From the NCBI GenBank assembly GCA_010093705.1, contig MU006089.1, positions 2,591,561 through 2,655,560 of the forward strand: a stretch of 64,000 nt of DNA. The letters are read 5' to 3'. The notes under the pieces were generated by a model. It was not told where the DNA came from. It ran no database searches and saw only the letters and a program-made list of their open reading frames with translations. Position numbers and translations under genes: made by a program. Shown in pieces: positions 1 to 10,133 of the stretch; positions within the stretch are counted from its first letter, which is position 1, and each line of letters opens with the position of its first letter. Source of the DNA: Patellaria atrata CBS 101060. Taxonomy: Eukaryota > Ascomycota > Dothideomycetes > Patellariales > Patellariaceae.

Positions 1-487
1 TTGATGACTATTCTCAACATGAAGATCCCTAGTGATACTTTTAGGAACATAGTGGTCATGATGTAAGATGCTTCTGAGACGATGATCCACTGGTTCTAGT
101 GTCAGTTGCTGCTCAATTGGGAGGTGGGAAGTGTTAAGCGGACATCAATGACATTTTCAATCTGCGAGAGACTTTTGACATGTGTTCCGCCTCCATGTGC
201 ATGGACAACTAGTAACGCTGTACAAAAGACAGAGAAGAGTATCTTGGAGATTGTCAGCGTAAAGAAAATGGATAGTAAACGACATGGCGGCCACACACCA
301 CGGCTAATATCATAGTTACATCGTCCCACCCAAAGCTCTTTATTTGTATGATTCTTACATACAATCGAAGGGTTACAGATATCCAGGCCAATGTTAGAAA
401 GACGATTGCCACGGTAAACTGCACATGAGCTCGAGATTGAGTATCAGTATTGGAATGAGGTGCCATGGTTTCCCATGAAGCGCTCAA
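1..487 (-). CDS. Rhodopsin-domain (SAT4/PTH11-like) integral membrane protein, N-terminal part only
   Basis: Partial gene running off the left edge. The ATG is at 487 and exon 1 spans 487-299. It encodes a short extracellular tail, a first membrane helix (FTVAIVFLTLAWISVTLRLY) and the hallmark loop KSFGWDDVTMILA. A phase-0 intron (donor GTGTGT at 298, branch-like CTGAC, acceptor CCAAG ending at 243) leads to exon 2 from 242 down, which has a second helix and HGGGTHV. The spacing from WDD to GGGTH (about 25 residues) matches the fungal rhodopsin-domain family often named SAT4 or PTH11-like. A stop in the exon 2 frame at 102-104 means another intron must begin before it, but its donor was not fixed. 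Members are seven-helix plasma-membrane proteins, mostly of unknown ligand. The family call is good; a specific function cannot be given. Confidence 0.75.
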
Positions 488-1541
488 TCGTCTGCAGAGA
501 GGAGTAATGAGAGGTCATTAGGGTGTTCGCACGTAAGACTGAACACTATGCATGTCTGATATAGAAAGTGGAAAGGTAAGAAACTTGAACGACACATTGG
601 AAAGTGACGACAACCGGTATTTCTGTTTCCCACATCGAATACAATGTTTGACAAAACTCGTGTAACAAAAAGGTCGGGTGACACCAGTTCCTCCGGAATG
701 GGTACTCAATAGACCAGTATGAGAGAAAGGAGAAACGGATAATAGGAAAGGGAAAAGATGAAAGAGAATTTGGAGAATAGAAATTGACGGATTGAAATCA
801 TATCTTTGCAACCTGCCATCGTATTATACTCCATTGATGAACAGTAAAGCTTGAAAGTAAAAGTTATGACGAGAAACTTGTCGTTACGAGATCTACGTAT
901 CCATCTGCAAGCGGATTGATGCCAGGGATATCGCCATGCGTCGTCAAGACATTTGGCGCTTGTGGTTGGTGGTACGGCACTAAGGTGGCTTCAGAATCAC
1001 TGTGCAGTGGTCACTTGACATGGAATGAATTAATTAGGTTCTGATATAAATAGGGTTTCTAATCGATAATTGACATATGCGGCGAGATGCTTTGTGATGA
1101 AAGTGAGATGGAGTTGTCAAGATCAATTGTACCCCTTGACCCCTGCTCTTGGCGCCCGAGCGACTCTGACGTCGATCCCTGGATCCCCCAAAAAATTCCC
1201 CGGCCTTGGTTTGTTTTGAATAATGGTCTGTGTACGTAGGTATGTTTAAGACAAGTTTATTCTCACATCATTTTAACGATGTTCATTGAATATCTGGATA
1301 CCTCTCGAGCGACTTGTCCAGCCCAATCGAGTAAAACTAAAGTATATCACTATTTATAAACAGTCTCCGGGATTAATGCGGGCTCCACGTTGTGTTTTAA
1401 AGCAAACCGCGAGATACGATTTCTTCGTCCATGTATTAACACCTAATACTCATCTGACATCACCTGACATATGTGCGCCTAAACCATCTCACGAAATAAT
1501 CGGAGTAGTGTGAAGAGATCACACCCGTATATAAACTCGAC
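488..1541. other. Intergenic region between divergent genes
   Basis: About 1 kb separating the minus-strand rhodopsin-domain gene from APC10 on the plus strand, so it should hold both promoters. Short open frames on both strands have no recognisable protein character. No repeat or RNA gene was seen. Confidence 0.6.
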
Positions 1542-2572
1542 ATGCCGCCGGGCACGCGTCGCCAGCCTCCTCCGGAGTCTGATCATTATGTGGACACTGA
1601 TAGCGAGGTTGAAGAAGTCAGTGGAGAGGAAGAAGAAGTTGATGTAGAAGCTGAGGATGTAGAGGAAGAGGAGGAGGAAGTCGAGGAAGAAGAGGATGAT
1701 GGACAAGGCGGTACGTTGCTTGTGCGGAGAGAAGGCAATCAAACCCCCGTTTTCGAGCTTCCACTCAGTCCCATTCCTGACTATTGGCTGTAGTAAAACT
1801 AATTCGGCACTCACATTATACAGAAATCCCAGAAATTTCACCCAATCCTCCCCCGATACCACCTAACTATAAAGAAATATCCGCACTGGCTTCCTGGACA
1901 GTAACTTCTGCGAAACCAGGTTGCGGCATCCCACAATTACGCAATTCGTCTACCTCTCTCTTCTGGCAGTCCGATGGTCCTCAACCACACTGCCTGAACA
2001 TACACTTCTTTAAACTTGTAGAGATCTGCGGTATGAGGATATTCCTCGACTTCGAGCAAGACGAAAGCTACACACCCACAAAGATACAGTTTCTAGCGGG
2101 TATGGGCTACAACGATCTCCAAATGTTTGGAGAGATGGCTTTCGAGCAGCCAAGAGGATGGATCGACGTAGACTTTTCGGGGGTCGGGTCAGGAGGTGCT
2201 TCTGCTCCAGGATCTTCGTCGTCCCAGACGGGCTCAGATGAGGAAGATGATATCGTGGAAGATGGTGAGGAACATATGGAGCTGGACGATGAGGGCAACG
2301 CAAAACCCAGAAAGAAAGGCGCCGTCCCCATCCTTCGGGCTTTTCTGGTGCAGGTCAAGATTGTCGAGAATCATCAGAACGGAAAGGATACCCATTTGAG
2401 GGGGCTGCAGATCTTTGCGAAGGATAAAGCGGCCGCACCAAGTACAAGACGACTTCGCGATGAGGTGGTAGGCCAAAATTCGTCGAGAGACAGTGTCAAA
2501 GTTCCCAAGAGGGCATCATTCTCCAGAGGCCTGGCGATGCCGCAATGGAGTACGGTACCGGAGCTGAGATGA
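1542..2572 (+). CDS. APC10: Anaphase-promoting complex subunit 10 (DOC domain)
   Basis: Two exons, 1542-1710 and 1824-2572, joined through a phase-1 intron (GTACGT...ATACAG); 305 aa. Apc10/Doc1 is the substrate-receptor partner of Cdc20/Cdh1 in the APC/C ubiquitin ligase, acting in the nucleus on mitotic cyclins and securin. Residues about 15-60 are almost pure Glu/Asp. The DOC jellyroll starts near residue 75 and contains the family signatures HCLNIHFFK, DESYTPTKI, GWIDV and NHQNGKDTHLRG. An acidic Gly/Ser-rich insertion of roughly 55 residues splits the fold between GWIDVDF and LRAFLVQV. The C-terminus ends Leu-Arg, close to the Ile-Arg tail that docks many Apc10 proteins on the TPR subunits. 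The neighbour to the left is divergent; a decayed NmrA-like gene follows. Confidence 0.92.
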
Positions 2573-3405
2573 TACTCATAAGTCGAAAGCATGCTTCCAT
2601 ACCCAAATCCCAAGAGCTGTAAAGGTTTGGTCATTACACAAAATTAAACCCTGCTTCGGAAGCTCAAGCACCTCATTCTTGAGGACGAGAATCAAACCCC
2701 AAGCCGGTGTAATGCATGTTTCATTACTGTACAATACGTTTGACTCCATAGTATCTTAATATCCCTTCCCTTTATCATCCGTTTTCTGTACACCTAGATT
2801 AGCATGCAAATTAAGTGGGAACTCGGAGCTTGTTGACATGTCCGAGAAACATTAAGACCAAGATTCTCAGCTTCGGAATCATATAACTCTTCTCCAACTG
2901 ATCCAAACGACGTCGAAGAGGATTGGACTTAGCATGTTACTTACAGCAAGACCGACGATGCTAATGGTTCTAGGAATAGCGTGATCTGCATCAAAATTTC
3001 CCGTTATGAGCATCCTTTTGAGCACCTTTTCGGAGGAACTTTTGCCCATTCCAGCGTCAACAACAACCTCATCTTGGAAATTATGAACTGCAGTGGCAGA
3101 ACTAGATGCCTCTTTCGTTTCAATTACTGCTTTTACGACTCAGGTGTGCAGAAGATGATTATCAGGGTTTCAAATCATGTCCACTTTTCATCATCTTAAC
3201 CCCATAATTGGCCTCTTGGTGCTGCATGAAAGAGCTCAGAACGGGATAGATTCGAAGTCATGGTATGCATCGCATGTAAAGACATGCAACTATCTTCATG
3301 ATAGAGGAGGAGCGAGGGCGACGTGGACCATTGTTGATGAGTGTTCGGGGAGCTGATTTGATGATAGGGGAAGGGAGTTAGAAAGTCAGGTAGTGATGAG
3401 GTGAT
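2573..3405. other. Intergenic region downstream of APC10
   Basis: Contains the APC10 3' end and the approach to the decayed NmrA-like gene. A 72-codon open frame at 2981-3199 has no recognisable motif and was not called. The last 150 bases become G-rich (AGGGGAAGGG type). Confidence 0.5.
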
Positions 3406-4383
3406 TTGGTACCTGGAGGCACGGGGAACGACGTTTATTTATACATGTTTGCAAGCTTTATATTGATATCATACCGGTGCCACCACCGGCTTCGGCCAAC
3501 TCTCTTCCTTCACCTCGCCGCCAGCAAAAAACACACCACTACCGTCCTCTCACTGAGTCCCAATCCCACCCTCGCCTCCACCCTCAGCATCACCGTCATG
3601 CCCGCATCCTACGACGATCACAACTCCTTCGTCTCCGCCCTCACGGGCGTCCACACCCTCATAAGCACCATTGGATCCTTCTATCCCGCCGAAATGGCAT
3701 CCTCGCAACTGGTCCTCCTCACCGCCGCCAAAGAAGCACGCGTCGCTCGCTTCGCGCCCAACGAGTTCGCCCACCTCGTCTACGACGGCATCGACACGTA
3801 CGCCGGCAAGAAGCGCGTCTGGGCCGCGGCGAAGGCGAGCGGGTTGGAGGTCACGAAGTTCGCGACCGGGCTGTTCATGAACGGGCTCGCGATGAGGAGT
3901 CGAGGGAGTGGGAGTTGCTGGGCGGGGTTGAGGCCGTGGCATTTTTGCGTCAATGCGAGGGTTGGGAAGGCGGATTGGCCGGGAACGGGCGGGGAGAGGG
4001 CTGCGTGGAGCGAGATTGGGGATGTGTGTCGGTTTGTTGTTGCCGCGCTGGATTTGGAGAGGTGGGAGGAGGTGAGCGAGATCATGGGGTAGGTAGCGAG
4101 TTTTGGGGATGTGGTGGGGGTTTTGGAGAAGGTGCAGAGGAGGAGGTTTTTGGTGAAGGTGACCAGGAGGAAGGAGTTGGTGTGGTTGCCGGAGGTGCCG
4201 GGGAAAAGGTTTTATCATCAGACTAGGATCGTGTATACGAGTGATGCGGGGATGGTGGAACCGACTTTGAGTGAGAAGTTGAAAGAGATTAGACCGGTTA
4301 GTATTGAGGAGTTTATGAGAAAGGCATGGGAGGGGGTTGAGTTAGGGGAGCCAACTTGGGATGAGGATAGGACGTTTGGCTAA
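3406..4383 (+). pseudogene. NmrA-like / isoflavone-reductase-like NAD(P)-binding protein, decayed
   Basis: Markedly GC-rich stretch compared with its flanks. The main frame reads TVLSLSPNP, DDHNSF, GVHTLISTIG, RFAPNEF, GLEVTKFATGLF, GLRPW and WSEIGDVCRFVVAALDL, the core of NmrA-like Rossmann proteins that bind NAD(P) in the cytosol. A GATTGFG dinucleotide-binding motif around 3480 lies in a different frame from the following LFLHLAASKK, implying a one-base indel near 3500. An in-frame TAG at 4090-4092 separates IMG from VASFGDVVGVLEKVQ, after which the same frame stays open to the stop at 4381-4383. A second candidate glycine motif (PGGTGN) lies at about 3409-3426, so the 5' end is ambiguous. 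Without repair it cannot give a full-length enzyme. Either a recent pseudogene or sequencing error in GC-rich DNA. Confidence 0.7.
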
Positions 4384-5315
4384 GCAACTGGTGATATTAC
4401 TTCTAGTAGATATGAGACCGCTCCGTAACTGTATTACAGCTTGCTAAGTGTCCAATTAACGTGTCTTCCATTCCCGTGGTTGCTACATTTACATATTTAA
4501 CGCTTTGTTGTACGTACAGCAGGAAGTCTTGATCTTTTGTGCATATATTCCCACCTCTTCAATATCTTCCAAACTCATGTTTCCTGGATGACTTGCTTAG
4601 TTCTTCTACAGAAAAACCTTCTCGATCTCGACAGTGGCTTCCCTTTCATCTTTGACTTTGTAACCTGTTTCGTATCCGGTTCGCTGTGCATCGCATGGGC
4701 ACCATCTTGGTGTTAATTCGAACGTGAACTCTTTAGTCCACATATTTCCGGCATTAATTTCTCGTCGGATGGTGGTTCGGGCAACACACATTGCTTGTTT
4801 ACTTCAGCCAACAATTTCGTCGTCTTCTCCGGATCCCATTCGGAAAATTTTCTGGACAGGATCCCTGATACGGGGGTGACCTCGGACTGTACTGTACCGC
4901 CATACTGAATTCTCTATCCAAAATTCGATGATATCAAACCAACCAGTTTTATCACTCAGGTCTATCCCCCAAGAGTGAAATACTAAGAATACCATTCTAC
5001 AATACGCAGTCTTACCTCAGGAGGGGGGCCACGGGATATTGGTTCGCACTTAAGTATGAAAAGAAGGATGTCTTAATGGCCATGCGTCGTAGCCGTTTGA
5101 ATAGTATTTGGTGAGCCATGTACTAAGTAGACTGTCGGATCTGCCTCCATCCTTTTCGCCAAGTACTAATAGTGATTACGATTACATAAAACCGAATGGT
5201 AATAGATGTCCGTGAAGGAGGTATATAGGCAATCGACTCTCTTGAACTTCTCGATAGTAAGCCAAGAATCATACGAGCTGTCTAGTTCTGGATGACGTGT
5301 CACCCATGTGTAGTA
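4384..5315. other. Gene-poor stretch holding a broken minus-strand open frame
   Basis: Apart from the doubtful frame at 4606-4995 listed separately, no gene is seen. A palindromic ACTGTACTGTACCG motif lies at about 4887-4901. The stretch downstream of the NACHT reading frame (below 5316) may contain further decayed parts of that gene, but they were not recognisable. Confidence 0.4.
4606..4995 (-). pseudogene. Unrecognised open frame interrupted by one TGA
   Basis: Starting at ATG 4995, a single minus-strand frame is open to 4606 except for one TGA at 4806-4804. The two halves are 63 and 61 codons: the first has TGWFDIIEFWIENSVW, the second WTKEFTFELTPRWCPCD and ends EIEKVFL. TGA in place of TGG (Trp) would need one G-to-A change in a CpA context on the other strand. 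No family was recognised. It could be a small decayed gene, a distal fragment of the NACHT gene upstream, or chance; low confidence. Confidence 0.25.
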
Positions 5316-7701
5316 TTAGACCTCCGACCGGATACTGACAAAAGGAATATAGCATTCTTGGGTACTAAGAGTAGTTATCTTACCACTCGTGGCCGTTGAG
5401 GTACACTCTTCGTACCATTCTCTTCCGGCTTTTTCAATCTCGGGAAACAATTTGCCCATGGGTTGCAGAATATGAGCTTCGGGAGTATCAATAAATGATA
5501 ACACCCCCCTGATTGCGTACATAAGATTTCCGGGGCCCTGAGGGTATATATGTTTCAAATGTAGTAAGTTCGAGGCGCAACCCGCAATTGCAGGGCAGAA
5601 TACGGAACCCGTTCGGAAACGAAGATGAGTCAAAGTGGTAGTCGGCTTTAAGAAGTCTCGAACAGTTCGATGAAGATAATCTACACGAGAATCTGGGAAG
5701 TGCGGACTATAGGGTGTAACCTGAAGAAGGCCTTTGCAACGACTATATATGCGTCTTCTCATTATGTCTGCGTGTGCTTCAGCTTTTCATATGGTAAGTG
5801 GACAATATCTGCAGCTATAGCTGCTTCAGACCCTTCCTCCAAAAATGAAAGCTCTATGAGCGTGGAAGGCCGTTTGTCACGAGCATAGTCAACAACTTGG
5901 AATAATCGGGATGCTTCTTCGCGGTGTGAATCTGTTAAATCCTCTATAATGTGTTGAAAGAACATCTCGAGATCCTCTGGTAGAGCTCTTAAGCGTTGTA
6001 GCAGGATGCTAATCTTATCACCTTCCCTAATACCTTCAAGTAGAGAGTTGACAACGAGCCGTACCCATAAGAAAACACCGCTCGCTTTCTCCGTGATCTC
6101 TAGAGATGGGCGAGCACTTTCTATGGAAGACTCATCTTGAAGAGTTGCAAACATCATGTTTCTGTTGAGGTTCTCGGAAAGGAAGAGCTGGATGTCAGAG
6201 TGCGTTAAATCCTCAAGGCGCAGCCAAGGATGTAGATTGAAGGTATCTTCGAATTCCGGCCAAAGTCGACTTGAAACGCAAATTTTTATATTCGGATACT
6301 GGGAGATCTCCACGATGAACTTTGAAAATTTCAATAAGATTGCCATCGCACTCGTCTAAACCGTCAACGAAAACAAAGAAACAGGTCTCTTTAACATCTC
6401 TCAGTTTGCGCATAGCTCTTGTTGATTCTGGACGGCTCCATTTCTGCGTATTTCTCTTGCAATACGTAAACGTACTCCATATATCGGGAAAGAGCCGAGG
6501 TATGAGTTTCACGTTATCTTTCAGGATCTGGTAGATTAGTGACCCTAGAAGACCTGTTTGGAACTTCTGAAGAGGCGTTCCAGCACCCCAAAAGAAGAAA
6601 CCTGCAATGATGATAGGTTTTCCTTGTGCCCACAATCCAAGGTGTTCACGAGTTCTAGTATTATTGTAGAGAAATTTCATCAGAGTTGATTTTCCAGAGC
6701 TCGGTTTTCCGGTAATCCAATACAACGACCCATCTCCCTGCAGCCAATTGATAAAGCTGTATGTACCACGACTTGTCATTTCGATAGGACAAGGGAGTGT
6801 ATGAACTGTCTGCTCCTGATTGAGCGTTCAATGTACTAATAGTCTCTATCGGTATGGTTTGAGCTTCTGTAGCTTCATTAGGCCGGAAGACCTACTCGTA
6901 AGTCTTTCTGTGCGCGTCCGAGATGCTATCGTATCGATCTTCAATCTCGGGAAAGTGAAGTCCCGCGAGAAACTTGACTCCATGATCGTCTGTTTCGCGT
7001 TTATCGCAATACTTGACAGCTTTTCTGAACATGAGTGCACGCTTGTAGGATCGTCTGTACCGGAAATCCCAACGTCTCGTAGGGTATTCAGAATATCATC
7101 TAGTCATTTGTCCGCTGAATAGAAGAAAGAAACGGATAATTCATTTGCAGAGTCGTCCATTTTCAGGCTACTTCTATATCTCTTCTGATTATCCCACTTT
7201 CAGAATGTCGTTCAGCATTATTATATCCAAAGTTTGACTTAAGTAGACTTACTGGAAAGCAACTAAAAGAACACCATCAAGCTCCTTCCTTTACCTCTCT
7301 TGCCTCATCTCAAGACTGTCAATCTTGTCCTTGTTCCAAACACATTTGAGTGCTTGTCAGAAGAGACTTAAGCTATTCTGTGGTCCTTTAATCTCCAAGC
7401 CACTCAATACTTCTAGTAATTGAGAAGCAATTTGGTTACACCCTTGACATAGTTCCTGTAACCTCTTGTTTCCTTCTTGAATTCTATGAATCTTTTCGGA
7501 AGAACCGGAAACGGAGGAAAGAGCCAGTGAGTGGGTTAAATCTCGCAAACGGGTAGCAAAGCCCCGAAGCTCAACGTGTTTCTGGAGCACGCCGTTGGTC
7601 GATTGACGTAGTTCATTCCCTTTAGAGAGCAAGTCGCCGGCAAAACGGATTATCTGGAGCACACCGGCAGCAGCCCCTAGAACCGTTAAGGGATCTGCCA
7701 T
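5316..7701 (-). pseudogene. NACHT-domain STAND/NLR-type protein, decayed
   Basis: The order is that of fungal NACHT proteins with an N-terminal helical domain. MADPLTVLGAAAGVLQII starts at 7701. A heptad-rich segment follows, with QALKCVWNKDKID, then a FPEIEDRYDSISDAHRKTYE segment near 6900. The NTPase has Walker A GKPSSGKSTL (about 6690) and Walker B FVFVDGLDECDG (about 6360). Sensor motif CVSSRLWPEF lies near 6260 and VDYLHRTVRDFL near 5660. Such proteins act in non-self recognition and programmed cell death. The frame is broken repeatedly: stops follow SLF (TGA, about 7355), RQER (TAA) and TYE (TAG). Frame changes occur upstream of Walker A, immediately after DECDG (about 6350) and at about 5762. 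Most stops fit C-to-T or G-to-A transitions. Not expected to make a working receptor. Confidence 0.8.
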
Positions 7702-8437
7702 CTAGATTGGAAAGATTGAACAGACAAAAGCTGTAGGAAAAACAGCTTGATAAGTCATTACTGGAATTTTCAGAGTGATATTGAGAAGTCAAGAAAACCC
7801 CACTTTGTGTAAGAGAGGACGGCGAGGATAACTACGTGGTTGTGCTCCCGTGTTTCCTACGCGGGATTTAAAATACAAGAGTGAAACCACCAGATTGGTA
7901 GTTAACTCCCTTAGCACAGAGGTATAGAGATCAGCATTAACAGATGAGTCCATGCACAGCTAACGTTAACGGAAGCCGACGCCATCTTCTAATCCAAAGC
8001 AACAAGAACCATGCAGTATATATTAAAGCCAATCTTAGGGTAAACGTGGGGTTCTATTCGAATCAAAAGTAGCGATAGGTTTTAGTAGGAAAATGATATG
8101 ATTAGTATTCACAGCAGGTAAACAGAATATCGAAAGAATATGCTGAACATTTACGCACGGTTCATTTGCTATGCAAGTTAGATCTACATCAAGGAAAAGA
8201 ATTGCAAATATTGGTGGGCATACAACGAAATGATTATCGTTAAAATACTTGCCTTATGCGGACTCAACCAATAGATTGCTTTGTCCTGAGTCTGAAGACG
8301 TGATGCCACTTACTTAACGATCTCCCAGGAGGTAGAAGTCAACTCGAGTTTTACCTTTTTCTACCATGCCATATTTGAGAATAGCCGTCACATTCTGGCG
8401 GTCAAATTGATCAGTGATATAGCGTTGTGATCTGAAA
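7702..8437. other. Intergenic region, no gene seen
   Basis: AT-rich 0.7 kb between the start of the decayed NACHT gene and the 3' end of the RING gene, both on the minus strand. Nothing coding or repeated was recognised. Confidence 0.5.
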
Positions 8438-9427
8438 CTATGACGCCGCAGAATTCAAACTACTAGGGAGAATGTTACTGACTAGATTGATGGCCGAGCG
8501 CACAAAAGAACCAATGGATCTACGTTTAAGTCGGTCTATACACCTTAGTTCTTCTCTCAATATTCCACGTTCAACGTGAGCAGCCTTAAACTCAGCATAT
8601 CGGATCCGGCCGAGACGATACTCATCACGTATGTGATCGATCTGACCAATTCTTATGTCGATGTCGCGAGCACGGTCAGTGAAGAGCGCTTCTATCCTGG
8701 ATCGACGGTCCTTATGTTGATCTAGTGAGGAATGTCGTATCGTATGATATTCTCGATAATAGCGAAGCATTCTCTCAACTCCACGTAAAGATGGGGGTAT
8801 ATACCGTGATGTTCTCCCCAAGTAACGCCTGCCCGACGACAATGCGTACTCCAGTGCAAAGATGGGTACCGGACCGCTATTAATCGAATTTTGTCTCAGA
8901 AGGCGCGCGTCAGTAAAACCTGTCATGATAAGTTCCGAAAACAGATTATAATTTTCGGGCTGGGTATTATTCAACTGCGATCTATGCGCGTCTATCCATC
9001 TTGCCTCTTGAATCATCTCATCGACCGAGTCTCTAAGGTCCATTCGATCGTTTTGTCGTCGTTGGTGCCCCGAATTTGGATTGGCTAGACGAATTATTTC
9101 GTCAAAAGAGTTTCTAGGGTGGCTGTTCTGGGCTTCGAAGAGTACTTCCCGACATACGGGACAAGTTTGCTCTCCATTGAACCAGACCCGAATGCAGTCA
9201 TTCCCAAATATGTGTTTCCCTCTGCAAGGAATCTGTACTGGATAGTCGGCGGTCTGTTGTGATGCTGGTCCTTGGTCTGACCCCGTGGAGAAGTCTTCGC
9301 TACATATAATGCAGTATCGAGACTCGTCGTCAACGGTGGCAGAAATATGGATCCGCGGGAACTCCTGGCTCAAAAATTCAGCGCGTTGGGGTAATCTAGA
9401 CATATTTTGAGGGATTGTTGTACTCAT
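8438..9427 (-). CDS. RING-finger protein, putative E3 ubiquitin ligase
   Basis: Intronless 329-codon frame with ATG at 9427. The RING lies at residues 39-92: C39-x2-C42, C68 (IPC), H72 (KHIFG), C78 (DCI), C89-x2-C92 (TCPVC). The position usually taken by the fifth ligand is glycine in KHIFGNDC, a variant common in fungal RING proteins of the GHxFG type. The rest (100-329) is Arg-rich and probably helical, with repeated short basic stretches and a C-terminal IGSFVRSAINLVSNIL that is weakly hydrophobic; no other domain was recognised. The likely role is ubiquitin transfer from an E2 to unknown targets. It shares its upstream region with the divergent F-box gene, a pairing of two ubiquitin-system genes. 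Confidence 0.8.
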   Translation of the reverse strand: MSTTIPQNMSRLPQRAEFLSQEFPRIHISATVDDESRYCIICSEDFSTGSDQGPASQQTADYPVQIPCRGKHIFGNDCIRVWFNGEQTCPVCREVLFEAQNSHPRNSFDEIIRLANPNSGHQRRQNDRMDLRDSVDEMIQEARWIDAHRSQLNNTQPENYNLFSELIMTGFTDARLLRQNSINSGPVPIFALEYALSSGRRYLGRTSRYIPPSLRGVERMLRYYREYHTIRHSSLDQHKDRRSRIEALFTDRARDIDIRIGQIDHIRDEYRLGRIRYAEFKAAHVERGILREELRCIDRLKRRSIGSFVRSAINLVSNILPSSLNSAAS

Positions 9428-10133
9428 TTTTGGTTTCCGAACGAATCAATCCAGCTGGGGATTAAGTTGTTAAATAGAGAATGAGACATAAAACAATGCT
9501 ATAGATTACCTTGACTGAGGGCAAGCGTCCTTGTTTGTGAACAAGTTGATGAAACTTTGCTGCATTGTTTATCCACCAGTCTGCACGGATAGAACAGGCT
9601 CTATCCGCGCCATCATTATTTCACAGTATCCTACTACACATATATGAATATCATAGACACAAATAGAACGAACCGGACTCTTGCGACGCGTAGGGCGTCA
9701 TACTAACGGGTGAACGTGTGAGGTGGGAATAGAATTGACACCAGGTGGTCAAAATCACTCTTGGAGAAAGCAATTTATGATTACCTTATCATTCCCTTGG
9801 CACCCGACAGGCCCTAGGGTCCGAAGGTACGGTACTCCGTAGTTCTACCGTAGATCTACGTCAGGGCAACCGGCAACCTTAGCAAGGATTAGCGGGGTAA
9901 CTTCGGTTTGAGCTTTCCGCCCAACTACAAACATTCGCATATTATGATTCTTACCGTAAATCCTTCACCACCTGTTGTCGACCCTCGCTTCTTCGTTTCT
10001 TTCGAATTAATATTGTTGCATATGGGCACTATCGTCGCGCCATCATTGTGAACACCTTTCAATGGCTGAATGACCACCCTACGCCAACTATTCATTTCAA
10101 TTGCATGATCTACCTGACATCCGTACATCGCTT
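9428..10133. other. Divergent promoter region of RING and F-box genes
   Basis: About 0.7 kb between the minus-strand RING gene and plus-strand F-box gene. Contains a cluster of partly palindromic GTACGG/TACTCCGTA/CTACCGTAGATCTACG motifs at about 9826-9858. No open frame worth calling. Confidence 0.5.

Noticed and set aside
518-811. 97-codon minus-strand open frame
   Set aside because: No start context, motif or continuation; lies in a divergent promoter region.
3477-4226. Long shadow frames (over 220 codons) on both strands of the NmrA-like region
   Set aside because: Arg/Pro/His-rich products of GC-rich DNA antisense or out of frame to recognisable NmrA sequence.
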